Source of the DNA: Roseisolibacter agri
GTDB taxonomy: Bacteria > Gemmatimonadota > Gemmatimonadetes > Gemmatimonadales > Gemmatimonadaceae
NCBI RefSeq assembly: GCF_030159095.1
Contig: NZ_BRXS01000003.1
Span: forward strand, 743,250-807,249
Reading direction: 5' to 3'
DNA length: 64,000 bases
In this document: positions 49,596 to 58,245 of the stretch, piece after piece
Position numbering within the stretch: position 1 is the first letter of the stretch
Layout of the letters: each line of letters begins with the position of its first letter
Notes under the pieces: model-generated
Database searches by the model: none
The model's input: the letters and a program-made list of their open reading frames with translations, nothing else
Told to the model about the DNA's origin: nothing
Position numbers and translations under genes: made by a program

Positions 49596-50375
49596 ATGCC
49601 CCTCCGCACCGTCGCGCTCCGCGCACGCTCGGCCTCGGGCGCGCCGATCACCGTGGTCCGCCACGACTGGGATCCCGCGCGGGTCGCCGTCGTCGTCTGC
49701 GACATGTGGAACACCACCCAGTGCGTCTCGGCCGCCCGGCGCGTCGCCGAGATGGCGCCGCGCATGAACGCGGTGCTCGCGCGGCTGCGGGACGACGGCG
49801 CGCTGATCGTGCACGCGCCGGCGGGGTGCATGGAGCACTACGCCGGCACGCCGGCGCGCGAGCGCGCGCTGCGCGCGCCGCGCGTGGAGTCCCCGGTCCC
49901 CATCGACTGGCACGACTGGGACGCATCGAGGGAAGCGCCGCTGCCGCCGGCGCTGGCGGACGAGACCCCGTGCGCCTGTCCGCCGGGCGATCCGTGCACG
50001 GCGGGCGGGCCGCCGTATCCGTGGACGCACCAGATCGACGCGATCGAGATCGCGCCCGTCGACGCCGTGACGGACAGCGGCGAGGACGTGCTCGCGCTCC
50101 TCGCCGCGCGCGGGATCGACGACGTGGTGGTGATGGGCGTGCACGCCAACCGGTGCGTCATGGGACGCCCGTACGGCATCCGGCAGCTGGTCTACTGGGG
50201 AAAGCGGCCGGTGCTCTGCCGCGACCTCACGGACGCCTACCATCGCGATCCACGCGGGCATCGCCACGGCAACGCGCAGATGGTCGCGCACGTCGAGCGC
50301 TACTGGTGCCCCACGCTGACGAGCGACCAGCTCGCGGGCGGCGCGCCCTTCGACTTCGCGGAGCCCACGCAGTGA
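49596..50375 (+). CDS. Isochorismatase-like cysteine hydrolase
   Basis: A 259-residue protein of the isochorismatase-like family. Catalytic Asp is in VVVCDMWNTTQC and the nucleophile Cys is in MGVHANRCVMGRPYGIR; the intervening region has the family substrate loop (TAGGPPYPWTHQIDAIE). Members include nicotinamidases and amidases; the substrate here is unknown. It has extra Cys in PCACPPGDPCTAGG. It is cytosolic. Confidence 0.87.
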   Translation: MPLRTVALRARSASGAPITVVRHDWDPARVAVVVCDMWNTTQCVSAARRVAEMAPRMNAVLARLRDDGALIVHAPAGCMEHYAGTPARERALRAPRVESPVPIDWHDWDASREAPLPPALADETPCACPPGDPCTAGGPPYPWTHQIDAIEIAPVDAVTDSGEDVLALLAARGIDDVVVMGVHANRCVMGRPYGIRQLVYWGKRPVLCRDLTDAYHRDPRGHRHGNAQMVAHVERYWCPTLTSDQLAGGAPFDFAEPTQ

Positions 50376-50394
50376 CAATCGACCGGTGCGCACC

Positions 50395-50649
50395 ATGAGC
50401 GGATCCGAAGGACCGTCCCGCGACGCGCCCGACCCCACGCAGTTCGTCTGGGTGGAGGACGACGGCTCCGCCCGCGAGCTCACGCCCGACGAGCAGGAGT
50501 ACCTCGGCACCGAGTTCCCGCCGGGCGACGGCGCGCGGCCCTACATCAAGTGGCGCTACGGCGCGCGCACCCCCGACGGTCGGCTGTCGGGGTTCCTGGA
50601 GCGCCGCAAGCTTCCCGCGCGCGTGGTCGTCCGTCCGCATGGCGGGTGA
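50395..50649 (+). CDS. Small conserved hypothetical protein
   Basis: An 84-residue acidic protein (QFVWVEDDGSARELTPDEQE, YLGTEFPPGDGARPYIKWRY, GFLERRKLPARVVVRPHGG). The pattern suggests a small beta fold. The stop overlaps the start of the nucleotidyltransferase (50639). The function is unknown. Confidence 0.6.
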   Translation: MSGSEGPSRDAPDPTQFVWVEDDGSARELTPDEQEYLGTEFPPGDGARPYIKWRYGARTPDGRLSGFLERRKLPARVVVRPHGG

Positions 50650-51253
50650 GCCGACGATGCCGGCCGACGACGCGCACGCGGTCCGCGCCGCGGCGGACGC
50701 GCTGCGCGCGCTACGGGCCCCGTGGGCGATCGCCGGCGGATGGGCGCTCGATCTCGCGCTCGGCCGCGTGACGCGCGCGCACGCGGACGTCGACGTCGCC
50801 GTCTTCCGCGACGACCAGGACGCGCTGCGCGCCGCGCTGCCCGACTGGCACCTCGACGCGGTCGTCGATGGCCGCCTCGTGCCGTGGATGCCCGGCACCC
50901 GGCTCGAGCTGCCGGTGCACGAGCTGCACGCGCGGCCGCCCGCGGGGCGCGGCGAGCCCCCGCTCGAGCTCCTGCTGAACGAGCGCGATGCGACCGACTG
51001 GGTCTATCGCCGCGACGCGGCGGTCCGCCTGCCGCTGGCGCGCGCGATCCGCGATGTCGGCGGCGGCCTGCGCGCGCTGGCGCCGGAGGTCGTGCTGCTG
51101 TACAAGTCGAAGGCGCCGCGCGCGGCGGACGATCGGGACTTCCGCGCCGCGCAGCCGCTCCTCGACGCCGAGGGGCGCGCGTGGCTGCAGGCGGCGCTGG
51201 TGCGCGCGGCGCCGGCGCATCCGTGGGCGGCGGCGCTCGCGGCGGACGAATGA
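50639..51253 (+). CDS. Nucleotidyltransferase-fold protein (aminoglycoside adenylyltransferase-like)
   Basis: A 204-residue protein with a nucleotidyltransferase core: APWAIAGGWALDLALGRVTR, AHADVDVAVFRDDQDALRAA (DxD metal site), and PEVVLLYKSKAPRAADDRDF. It resembles LinB/ANT-type domain proteins and a large family of uncharacterised relatives. Resistance activity is not implied by sequence alone. Starts at 50639 or 50657 are possible. Confidence 0.82.
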   Translation: MAGEPTMPADDAHAVRAAADALRALRAPWAIAGGWALDLALGRVTRAHADVDVAVFRDDQDALRAALPDWHLDAVVDGRLVPWMPGTRLELPVHELHARPPAGRGEPPLELLLNERDATDWVYRRDAAVRLPLARAIRDVGGGLRALAPEVVLLYKSKAPRAADDRDFRAAQPLLDAEGRAWLQAALVRAAPAHPWAAALAADE

Positions 51254-51266
51254 CGACGCGTTGCGG

Positions 51267-51692
51267 ATGATCCACGAGCGGACGCGACGAATCACGCTGC
51301 TGTGCGCCGCTGCGTACGCGTGCAGCGTGGGCGCCGCCTTCTGGATCTCGCGTCGGCGGGACAGCTACCACTTCGCCTCGGCGGCCGAGCGTGCGGCGTG
51401 GCGGTGGAGCGCGCCGCCGGTCGCGTTCGTGTGTCTCCTCATGGCCATGGAGGCGCTGCTGGTGTGGGTGGTGCTCGTGGGCGGCGGGGGCTGGCCGCTC
51501 TGGAAGCGCGCGCTCGCCGGCAGCGCCATGCTGGTGCCGTGGACGATGCTGTCCGCCATATTCGTGCTGCACGGCACGGGCTACATCGCGTGGCACGTGC
51601 TGTGGCTCTGCGGCCTGCTGGCCGTGCTGCTCGTGAGCGCCCTGGGATCGCTCGCAATGGCCGCGCGCCGATGGATGCGGCGTTGCAGCTGA
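51267..51692 (+). CDS. Hypothetical four-TM membrane protein
   Basis: A 141-residue protein with about four hydrophobic segments (ITLLCAAAYACSVGAAFWIS, WSAPPVAFVCLLMAMEALLV, RALAGSAMLVPWTMLSAIFV, HVLWLCGLLAVLLVSALGSL). The stop codon TGA lies inside a GTTGCAGCTGACG motif shared with attC-like left halves. The family is not recognised. Confidence 0.6.
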   Translation: MIHERTRRITLLCAAAYACSVGAAFWISRRRDSYHFASAAERAAWRWSAPPVAFVCLLMAMEALLVWVVLVGGGGWPLWKRALAGSAMLVPWTMLSAIFVLHGTGYIAWHVLWLCGLLAVLLVSALGSLAMAARRWMRRCS

Positions 51693-51699
51693 CGAGCGT
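51670..51699 (+). other. attC-like left-half remnant
   Basis: GATGGAT-GCGGC-GTTGCAG followed by CTGACGAGC has the left-half layout of the sites at 44.6-45.7 kb, including the 5-nt spacer. No right half (CTGAAC with 6-nt spacer) is seen downstream. Probably a decayed remnant. Confidence 0.3.
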
Positions 51700-51717
51700 C
51701 CGGCTCCTCTGGCACCC

Positions 51718-52320
51718 GTGCGACCCGTGCAGCCCCGCCCCTTCCTCGATGCGCGACGCCGCGTCGCGCGCTGGGTCTCCATCGTCCTCCATCCGTTCGT
51801 CACCACGCTCGTGCTGGCGGGCGCGGTGGCGTCGGGAGACGGCGCGTCCGCCGCGCTGCGCACGACGGCCGTCGTCGGCGTGCTCTTCGTCCTCCCGCTC
51901 GGCGTGCTCACCGCGCGACAGGTCCGGCGCGGCGCCTGGAGCACCGTGGACGCGTCCCATCCGCGCGAGCGTCCGCTCCTCTTCGCGGTCGGGGCCGCGG
52001 GACTCCTCGCCCTCGCCGCGTACTTCGCGCGCACGCAGCCGGGATCGGCGCTGACGACCGGCACGATCGGCGTGCTGGCGATGGTCGCCGTCTGCGCGGC
52101 GGTGACGCCGTGGGTGAAGGTCTCGCTGCACGTGGCGGCAGCCGCGCTGGCGGCGACGGTGCTGCTCGGACGCGGCCACGTCCTCGGCGTCCCGCTGGCG
52201 GCGACGCTCCCGCTGCTCGGCTGGTCGCGCGTCGCGCTGGGACGCCACCGGTGGCGCGAGGTCGCGCTCGGGCTGGTCATCGGCGCGTGCACCGGCGCGC
52301 TCGTCACGCGCTTCGGGTAG
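51718..52320 (+). CDS. PAP2-like membrane protein
   Basis: A 200-residue integral membrane protein, about six helices (VSIVLHPFVTTLVLAGAVAS, TTAVVGVLFVLPLGVLTARQ, LLFAVGAAGLLALAAYFAR, VSLHVAAAALAATVLLGRGH). The layout and SHPRERPLLFAVG resemble divergent PA-phosphatase relatives from soil bacteria. The PAP2 active-site residues are only partly visible, so phosphatase activity is doubtful. The start is a GTG at 51718 or 51727. Confidence 0.6.
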   Translation: MRPVQPRPFLDARRRVARWVSIVLHPFVTTLVLAGAVASGDGASAALRTTAVVGVLFVLPLGVLTARQVRRGAWSTVDASHPRERPLLFAVGAAGLLALAAYFARTQPGSALTTGTIGVLAMVAVCAAVTPWVKVSLHVAAAALAATVLLGRGHVLGVPLAATLPLLGWSRVALGRHRWREVALGLVIGACTGALVTRFG

Positions 52321-52330
52321 CACACGCCGC

Positions 52331-52876
52331 GTGACGCGTCGTCGCCTCCTCCTCTGGCTCCCGCTCGCGTTCGCGCTGCACAACGCCGAGGAGGCGCTCA
52401 CGCTCGCGCGCGCGTTTCCGGTCGTGCGCGAGCGCGCACCGGCGCTCGCCGTGGCCGTCCTCGGGCCTGCCGATCCGGGTCACGCGGTCGTCCTCACCGC
52501 GCTCGGCGTCGCGACGCTGCTGCCGCTCGTCGTGGCGCTGTGGGCGCTGGCGCGGCCGGCGTCGGTCGCCGCGCGCTGGGCGGTGCTGCTCGTGACGACG
52601 GCGTTCCTCGTCAACGCCGCGTCGCACGTCGCCACGGCGCTCTGGCTCCACGCCGGCCACCGCACGCCGACGCTCGGCGTCTGGTACGCGCCGGGGCTCG
52701 TGACCGCCGTGCTGGTCAACCTGCCGCTGACGCTCCACGTGCTGCGCCGCGCGGCGCGCGAGCGCTGGCTGTCGTCGCGGGGCCAGTGGCGCTGGCTGCT
52801 GCCGGCCGCCATCCTGCTCCACGGCCCGGGCGTGCTCGGCGCGTGGTGGCTCGGCCGCTGGCTGGGCGAGAGATGA
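52331..52876 (+). CDS. HXXEE-domain membrane protein
   Basis: A 181-residue integral membrane protein with the HNAEEAL motif in its first helix (LWLPLAFALHNAEEALTLAR), the signature of HXXEE proteins, plus a conserved NAASHVATALWLHAGHRTP. It has about five helices. The function of the family is unknown. The start is a GTG at 52331, 10 bp after the previous stop. Confidence 0.85.
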   Translation: MTRRRLLLWLPLAFALHNAEEALTLARAFPVVRERAPALAVAVLGPADPGHAVVLTALGVATLLPLVVALWALARPASVAARWAVLLVTTAFLVNAASHVATALWLHAGHRTPTLGVWYAPGLVTAVLVNLPLTLHVLRRAARERWLSSRGQWRWLLPAAILLHGPGVLGAWWLGRWLGER

Positions 52877-52886
52877 GGAGACGAAC

Positions 52887-53294
52887 ATGGACCCAGGGCT
52901 CGCGATCCCCATCCTGCCGGCGCGCGACCTCCACGAGACGCGGGCGTTCTACGAGCGCCTCGGCTTCGCGACCGTGGGCTGGTGGCCCGACACGTTCGGC
53001 GGCTACGCGGTGCTGACGCGCGGCGACCTCGCGATGCACTTCTACCACGCGCCGGACGTGCAGCCGCACGCGAACCACGGCCAGTGCTACTGGTACGTGG
53101 CGGACGTCGCGGCGCTGCACGCCGACGCGGTGGCGGCGGGCATCCCGGCGACGGGAACGCCGCGCGTGACGTCGATCGACGAGAAGCCGTGGGGGATGCG
53201 CGAGTTCGCGCTGGCGGATCCCAACGGGAACCTGGTGCGCGTCGGGCAGCCGGTGCGCGCGGCGCCGGACGATCGAGCGCCGCGCGCGCCCTGA
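52887..53294 (+). CDS. VOC-family protein, bleomycin-resistance-like
   Basis: A 135-residue VOC protein ([80 protein letters not shown]). The WGMREF...DPNGN motif is typical of bleomycin-binding-like members. The start at 52887 is 11 bp after the HXXEE stop. Confidence 0.86.
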   Translation: MDPGLAIPILPARDLHETRAFYERLGFATVGWWPDTFGGYAVLTRGDLAMHFYHAPDVQPHANHGQCYWYVADVAALHADAVAAGIPATGTPRVTSIDEKPWGMREFALADPNGNLVRVGQPVRAAPDDRAPRAP

Positions 53295-53309
53295 CGTCGG
53301 GATGCGTCG

Positions 53310-53759
53310 GTGATCCGCCTGCCCTGGCCGTGTCGGGCGGCGCGGCACGTCCTCCTCGCGACTGTCGCGCTGTCGCTCGCCGGCTGCGCGTCGCTCACCG
53401 GCGACTGCGTCGCGATCGGCGTGTACGCGGTGAGCGTCACGGTGCTCGACGCGCAGACCGGCCAGTCGCCCGGGACCGCGACGCTCCTCGTGACCGACGG
53501 CGCGTTCCGGCAGGAGGGCATGGCCGTCACGACCGACGGTCGCCTGACGCTCGTCGCGGCGGTCGAGCGCGAGGGGACGTACGAGGTCACGGTGTCGGCG
53601 CCGGGCTACCGCGACTGGGTGCAGGCGGGCGTGACCGTCACGCGCGGCGGCCACTGCAACGCGCTCCGGGGCGTGCGGCTCACGGCGCGGCTCACGCGCG
53701 CGGCGACGACGGGGCAATCCGCCGTGCTGGCGCGTGGGCGCGCGCACCACGCATCATGA
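53310..53759 (+). CDS. Lipoprotein with carboxypeptidase-regulatory-like domain
   Basis: A 149-residue protein with a lipoprotein signal ([20 protein letters not shown], lipobox LAGC) and a small beta-sandwich ([60 protein letters not shown]) of carboxypeptidase-regulatory type. It starts with GTG at 53310. It is probably periplasmic or at the outer membrane. Confidence 0.75.
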   Translation: MIRLPWPCRAARHVLLATVALSLAGCASLTGDCVAIGVYAVSVTVLDAQTGQSPGTATLLVTDGAFRQEGMAVTTDGRLTLVAAVEREGTYEVTVSAPGYRDWVQAGVTVTRGGHCNALRGVRLTARLTRAATTGQSAVLARGRAHHAS

Positions 53760-53809
53760 GGCGGCTCACCTCCTTCGTTCCCTCCGGCACTGGCTCACGA
53801 GACCTCGCG

Positions 53810-54196
53810 ATGGCCATCATCCCGACCTTCCGCTGCCGCAGCATGCGGGCGTCGCTCGCGTTCTACACCGAGGTGCTCGACTTCACGCGCGTCGACGGCG
53901 ACGACACCCTCGACGACCCGACCTTCAGCGTGCTGGCGCGCGACGGCGGCCACCTCTTCCTCTCCAGCCACCGCGGCGACGGCGCGTTCGGCGCGGTGGT
54001 CGCGATCACGACCGACGACGTGGACGCGGTGTTCCGCACCTACCGCGCGCGCGGCCTGCGGACGCCGGGGAATCCCGACGCGCCCGTGATGGTGCACGAG
54101 GGCCCCATCGACCAGACGTGGGGCACGCGCGAGTTCTACGTCGAGGATCCCGACGGCAACACGCTGCGCTTCACGCAGCAGCGCGCGCGGGCGTAG
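53810..54196 (+). CDS. VOC-family protein
   Basis: A 128-residue VOC protein ([80 protein letters not shown]). The final strand has the usual DPDGN turn. The ATG at 53810 was preferred because the domain begins at once; an upstream ATG at 53756 overlaps the lipoprotein stop and would add 18 residues. Confidence 0.85.
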   Translation: MAIIPTFRCRSMRASLAFYTEVLDFTRVDGDDTLDDPTFSVLARDGGHLFLSSHRGDGAFGAVVAITTDDVDAVFRTYRARGLRTPGNPDAPVMVHEGPIDQTWGTREFYVEDPDGNTLRFTQQRARA

Positions 54197-54219
54197 CACG
54201 CGCCACTGACACACGCACC

Positions 54220-54582
54220 GTGCGCGACCTCGACGACCTGTTCGCCGCGCTCGGCCGCTCGGCGTTCCGGCGCCGCTTCCGGCTCGACGCCCGCGACCGC
54301 GCCTACCTCGCCACGAAGGGGCTGCCCACGGTGCAGGCGCACGCCGCCGACTTCATCGCGCAGCGGCTCGCGCCGGCGGAGCCGCGCAACGACGGCAAGC
54401 AGACGCCCTTCCGCGGGCACCCGGTGTTCGTCGCGCAGCACGCGACCGCGACCTGCTGCCGCGGATGCCTCGCGAAGTGGCACGGCATCGCGAAGGGCCA
54501 CGCCCTCACGGACGCCGAGCAGGCGCACGCGGTGGCCGCGATCGCGCGGTGGCTGGGCGAGCAGCGCGAGCAGCAGGTGTGA
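54220..54582 (+). CDS. DUF4186 family protein
   Basis: A 120-residue protein matching DUF4186 (AFRRRFRLDARDRAYLATKG, TVQAHAADFIAQRLAPAEPR, QTPFRGHPVFVAQHATATCC, RGCLAKWHGIAKGHALTDAE). The HPVFVAQHATATCCRGCL segment with its CC..C cluster is diagnostic and may bind metal. The function is unknown. The start is a GTG at 54220. Confidence 0.86.
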   Translation: MRDLDDLFAALGRSAFRRRFRLDARDRAYLATKGLPTVQAHAADFIAQRLAPAEPRNDGKQTPFRGHPVFVAQHATATCCRGCLAKWHGIAKGHALTDAEQAHAVAAIARWLGEQREQQV

Positions 54583-54651
54583 CGTCAGACCGGCCGCAGC
54601 GGTCAGAGGGCGAGGCCCGCGCCGCGGGCGTGCTCCCCCTCCCCTCCCCGC

Positions 54652-55350
54652 ATGCCCGACATCGGCGTCGCGCTGCTCTACTTCGCGGTCTTCCTCTTCT
54701 CGACGACGCTGCACGAGGCGGCCCACGCCTGGGCGGCGCTGCGCGGCGGCGATCCGACGGCGTACCACGGCGGGCAGGTCTCGCTCGATCCGTGGCCGCA
54801 CGTGCGGCGCGAGCCGTTCGGCATGGTCGTCCTGCCGCTGATCTCGGTGCTCATCGCGGGCTGGCCCCTCGGCTTCGCGAGCGCGCCGTACGATCCCACG
54901 TGGGCGGAGCGGCACCCGCGCCGCGCGGCGTGGATGGCGCTCGCCGGCCCGGCGTCGAACTTCGCGCTCGTGCTGCTCGCGGGCGGGCTGCTGCGCGTCG
55001 GCGCGCTGGCCGGCGTCTTCACCGCGCCCGAGAGCATCACCTTCGGCGCGCTCGCCGCCGCCGACCTGGCGCACTGGGAGACGATCGGGCGCGTGCTGAG
55101 CGTCGTCTTCTCGCTGAACCTGCTGCTCACCGCGTTCAACCTGCTCCCGCTCCCGCCGCTCGACGGCAGCGCGGTGCTCGCGCTCGGCCTCGCCCCCGAG
55201 ACGGCGCGCCGCTACCAGGGCTTCCTGCGCGGCACGCCGATGCTCGGCTGGATCGGCCTCTACGCCGCGTGGCAGCTGTTCGACGTCGTGTTCGACCCGA
55301 TCTTCACGGGGGCGGCGAGCCTGCTGTATCCGGGCGTCACGTACGGCTGA
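54652..55350 (+). CDS. Site-2-protease-type intramembrane metallopeptidase (M50)
   Basis: A 232-residue integral membrane protein with HEAAH at residues 21-25 (STTLHEAAHAWAALRGG), the zinc motif of M50 proteases, and a second ligand in LPPLDGSAVLALGL. It has about five to six helices (MVVLPLISVLIAGWPLGFAS, FALVLLAGGLLRVGALAGVF, VLSVVFSLNLLLTAFNLLPL). Family members clip membrane anchors of regulators. No PDZ or CBS domain is present. The ATG at 54652 is the natural start. Confidence 0.9.
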   Translation: MPDIGVALLYFAVFLFSTTLHEAAHAWAALRGGDPTAYHGGQVSLDPWPHVRREPFGMVVLPLISVLIAGWPLGFASAPYDPTWAERHPRRAAWMALAGPASNFALVLLAGGLLRVGALAGVFTAPESITFGALAAADLAHWETIGRVLSVVFSLNLLLTAFNLLPLPPLDGSAVLALGLAPETARRYQGFLRGTPMLGWIGLYAAWQLFDVVFDPIFTGAASLLYPGVTYG

Positions 55351-55363
55351 CCGCGCAGCGCGC

Positions 55364-55945
55364 ATGTTCCGCCTGACGCGCCCCGACGCGCGCGCGATCG
55401 CGGCGTTCCTCGCCGGGCAGCGAGACGCCGCGTTCACGTACGACGCGGTGGGCGCGACGCGCGAGGGCGGTGCGCCAGCCGGCTACACGGTCGACCACAA
55501 CCGGGTGCGGCTCGGCACCGGGCGCGCGACGTTCGAGCGCGCGCGCGACGCGCTGCACGCGTGGCGCATGCTGCGCCTCGGCTGGGCGTCCATCCAGCCG
55601 GCCGACGCGCCGATCGCGCCCGGGACGACGGTGGCCGTGGTCGTGCGCCACTACGGCTTCTGGTCGCTCAACGCGTGCCGCATCGTCCACGCGTTCGACG
55701 ATGAGGCCGACGGCGTGCGCCGCGCGGGCTTCGCGTACGGGACGCTGCCCGCGCACGGCGCGGTGGGCGAGGAGCGCTTCACCGTCGAGTGGCACCGCGC
55801 GGACGACGCGGTGTGGTACGATCTGTACGCGTTCTCGCGGCCGCGCCACCTGCTGGCGCGGCTCGGCCGCCCGTTCGCGCGGGCGCTGCAGCGGCGCTTC
55901 GCGCGGGCGTCGAAGCAGGCGATGGTCGACGCGGCGGCGCGCTGA
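55364..55945 (+). CDS. DUF1990 family protein
   Basis: A 193-residue protein of DUF1990 (FTYDAVGATREGGAPAGYTV, DHNRVRLGTGRATFERARDA, WRMLRLGWASIQPADAPIAP, CRIVHAFDDEADGVRRAGFA, FAYGTLPAHGAVGEERFTVE). Members are START/AHSA1-like and probably bind small ligands. The function is unknown. Confidence 0.86.
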   Translation: MFRLTRPDARAIAAFLAGQRDAAFTYDAVGATREGGAPAGYTVDHNRVRLGTGRATFERARDALHAWRMLRLGWASIQPADAPIAPGTTVAVVVRHYGFWSLNACRIVHAFDDEADGVRRAGFAYGTLPAHGAVGEERFTVEWHRADDAVWYDLYAFSRPRHLLARLGRPFARALQRRFARASKQAMVDAAAR

Positions 55946-55967
55946 CGCGTCTCGACGCGCGGGCGCG

Positions 55968-57470
55968 TCAGCGCAGCGTGAGGCGCCGCCCCTCCACCCA
56001 CGCGGCGACCGCGTTGCGATGGAGCGGCGTGACGTTGTTGTAGCCGACGCCCGTGGCCGCCCAGGTGAGGCCGTACGGGCCGCCGGTGACGAGGTTCTGG
56101 TAGGTCGTGTTCACCTTGGCGAAGTACTCCGTCTGCGCCTTCGCCTCGTGGAAGCAGTCCACGATCGCCTCGCGGCTCACGATGTCGCAGCCCGCGACGT
56201 TCACGAACGCGGTGAACCCCTCGTCGTCGCGCCACGAGTGGAAGAAGCGGTGGAACTCGACCTGCGCGAAGATGTTCTCACCCGCGATGCCGAGGCTCCC
56301 GTACTCGGGGAAGGACTCGCCGCTGAGGCCCTGCACCTTCCCCGTGTCGAGGTATTTCCCCTCGAGCGCCATCAGGATCGTGCGCGCGCGGCTGTAGAGC
56401 ACCAGCTTGAACTCGTGGTTGGGCAGCTCCAGGCGCGCGACGTACGGCGCGAACGGCGCCTTCACCTCGCCGTTCGGCTCCAGCAGCGCCGACTCCACCG
56501 TCTTCTTCCCTGCGAGCGCGCCGAGCACCGCGTTCGCGACCGGGGCGAGCGACGTCGGCGACAGCGTGATCTTGGGGAAGACGATCGACGCGTACGGGTT
56601 GGTCGCGACGCTGATGCCGGTGTAGAGGCAGTTGTCGGTGTTCTGCCGCCGGTACCACAGGCGGCCCCGCACCTCCTGCGTGGAGTACGGGTTCCACTCC
56701 TGGTCCATGCCGAGCGTCTTGATGCGGTGGTCGACGGTGACCTGCTGCGTGAAGCCGGGCGTCCGCAGCTCGCGCATCGTGCGCCGGTCCTCGGTGCGCC
56801 ACACGAGCGGCGTGTGCACCGTCTTCTTCTGGATCTCCATCATGTACTCGATGCTCGCCACCAGCGACGACTGCTTCGCGCCCGACGCGTCGGCGGGCCA
56901 CTGCATCCAGTCGAAGCCGAGGTCGAGCGCCGCGCGCAGGTGCGAGCGCAGCAGCACGTCGCCCGCGTTGCCCGGCGGATACGCGGCGCGCACGCTCCCG
57001 TGCCGCGGGATGGCGTAGCGCCGCGTCTCGAAGTCGTCGGGGCGCAGGAAGACGCGGTTGTAGAAGTCGAGCAGCAGCGCGCGGCCGGTGAACGCGGTCA
57101 GCGCCTTCTTCGACTCGTCGTTGATGATCTCGTCGAACAGGTAGCGCACCCAGAATTCCGGCGTGCCCTGCTCGATCGCGAGGTCCGCGACGTCGTGCTC
57201 GACGCCGCCGACCAGCGCCTTGCGCGGCGCGCCCTGCCGCTCGATGGGGCGCATCAGCGCGTCGCCGCCGAGGGTGCGCAGCGCCTCGAGGTCCGCGTCG
57301 ATGAAGACGCCGGCGCCGGCGAGGCCGCGGGCCTGCTGGAGCGCCTGCTGCGCCTGCTGGGCGGCGAGCGCCTGCTTCTCCTTCCAGGTGAGCGTGGGGC
57401 CGCTGGGACGCTGCGGCATCCGCGGCGGTGCACCGCCGCCGCTCGGAGGCTGAATCGGAGGGCCCGTCAT
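55968..57470 (-). CDS. Unknown orphan protein; faint ADP-ribosyltransferase-like motifs
   Basis: A 500-residue soluble protein, no signal. Pro-rich N-terminus (TGPPIQPPSGGGAPPRMPQR), Gln/Ala coiled-coil-like stretch (KEKQALAAQQAQQALQQARG), then a folded body. Residues about 225-255 (LVWRTEDRRTMRELRTPGFT) recall the R..D.R...GF start of cholera/pertussis-type ADP-ribosyltransferases, and LYTGISVATNPYASIVFP could be the STS-type strand. A clear catalytic Glu motif is not evident (candidate GENIFAQVEFHRFF). This is speculative. It faces the cupin gene and lies on the same strand as the gene at 58246, separated by it. No immunity-like gene is obvious. Confidence 0.6.
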   Translation of the reverse strand: MTGPPIQPPSGGGAPPRMPQRPSGPTLTWKEKQALAAQQAQQALQQARGLAGAGVFIDADLEALRTLGGDALMRPIERQGAPRKALVGGVEHDVADLAIEQGTPEFWVRYLFDEIINDESKKALTAFTGRALLLDFYNRVFLRPDDFETRRYAIPRHGSVRAAYPPGNAGDVLLRSHLRAALDLGFDWMQWPADASGAKQSSLVASIEYMMEIQKKTVHTPLVWRTEDRRTMRELRTPGFTQQVTVDHRIKTLGMDQEWNPYSTQEVRGRLWYRRQNTDNCLYTGISVATNPYASIVFPKITLSPTSLAPVANAVLGALAGKKTVESALLEPNGEVKAPFAPYVARLELPNHEFKLVLYSRARTILMALEGKYLDTGKVQGLSGESFPEYGSLGIAGENIFAQVEFHRFFHSWRDDEGFTAFVNVAGCDIVSREAIVDCFHEAKAQTEYFAKVNTTYQNLVTGGPYGLTWAATGVGYNNVTPLHRNAVAAWVEGRRLTLR

Positions 57471-57638
57471 GGCACTGGGGGCGGAAGGGAGCTCCGTGCG
57501 GGTGTGCGACGCTAGGAGTGCCGGTCGGAGGTGTCAAGCAGCCTCGTGGCGCGCGCACGCTGGGTCGTTCTCCCCATTCATGCCCCGCGGCGAACCGGCA
57601 TCGTACGACGCACGACCACCGACCACAGCACGCGTCCC

Positions 57639-57664
57639 GCGAGCACCGCGAGCACCGCGAGAGC
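57639..57664. repeat. Short 9-bp tandem repeat upstream of the cupin gene
   Basis: GCGAGCACC occurs about three times in tandem, 7-30 bp before the cupin start. The unit length matches the 9-nt periodicity seen in the large hairpins and in the Gly-Ser-Asp tail at 44.2 kb, though the sequence differs. Confidence 0.4.
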
Positions 57665-57670
57665 ATCCCG

Positions 57671-58228
57671 ATGCCTACCCATACGTATCCGCACACGATC
57701 GACAACGGCGCCGGCGAGCGCCTCACCTTCCTGCGCCGCGTGCCCGGCCCGCGCGGCGACCGTCTCGAGGGGGAGAACGTCGTCGCGCCGGGCTTCGGCC
57801 CGCCGATGCACGTGCACCACTACCAGGAGGAGGGGTTCACGGTCATCGAGGGGCGCATCGGCTATCAGCGGCTGGGGGAGCCCGAGCAGTTCGCCGGCCC
57901 CGGCGAGTCGGTGACGTTCAAGCCGGGCGAGGTGCACCGCTTCTGGAACGCCGGCGACACCGATCTCCGCTGCACGGGCTACGTCGAGCCGGCCGACAAC
58001 TTCGAGTACTTCCTCGGCGAGATCTTCGCGTCGGCGAAGCGCAGCGGCGGCCCGGCGCCGCACCCGATGGACGCGGCGTACCTGACGCGCCGCTACCGCA
58101 GCGAGTTCGCGATGCACGCGATCCCGGCGGCGGTGCAGCGCTTCGTGTTCCCGGTGCTCGTGGCGATCGGCACGATGCTGGGCCGCTACGCACGCTACGC
58201 GGACGCGCCGGCGCCCATCCGGCGCTGA
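57671..58228 (+). CDS. Cupin-domain protein
   Basis: A 185-residue protein with a cupin barrel (GFGPPMHVHHYQEEGFTVIE, GRIGYQRLGEPEQFAGPGES, FKPGEVHRFWNAGDTDLRCT). Metal-ligand His are in HVHHYQEEG and the C-terminal motif PGEVHRFWN. The C-terminal part has a hydrophobic helix (AVQRFVFPVLVAIGTMLGRY) that may be a membrane segment. The function is unknown. It lies opposite two minus-strand orphan genes. Confidence 0.83.
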   Translation: MPTHTYPHTIDNGAGERLTFLRRVPGPRGDRLEGENVVAPGFGPPMHVHHYQEEGFTVIEGRIGYQRLGEPEQFAGPGESVTFKPGEVHRFWNAGDTDLRCTGYVEPADNFEYFLGEIFASAKRSGGPAPHPMDAAYLTRRYRSEFAMHAIPAAVQRFVFPVLVAIGTMLGRYARYADAPAPIRR

Positions 58229-58245
58229 GCGGCGGGCGGCCGCCG

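Noticed and set aside
50639..51253. Aminoglycoside-resistance gene
   Set aside because: Only the general nucleotidyltransferase fold is seen; most such relatives are not resistance enzymes, and there is no resistance context.
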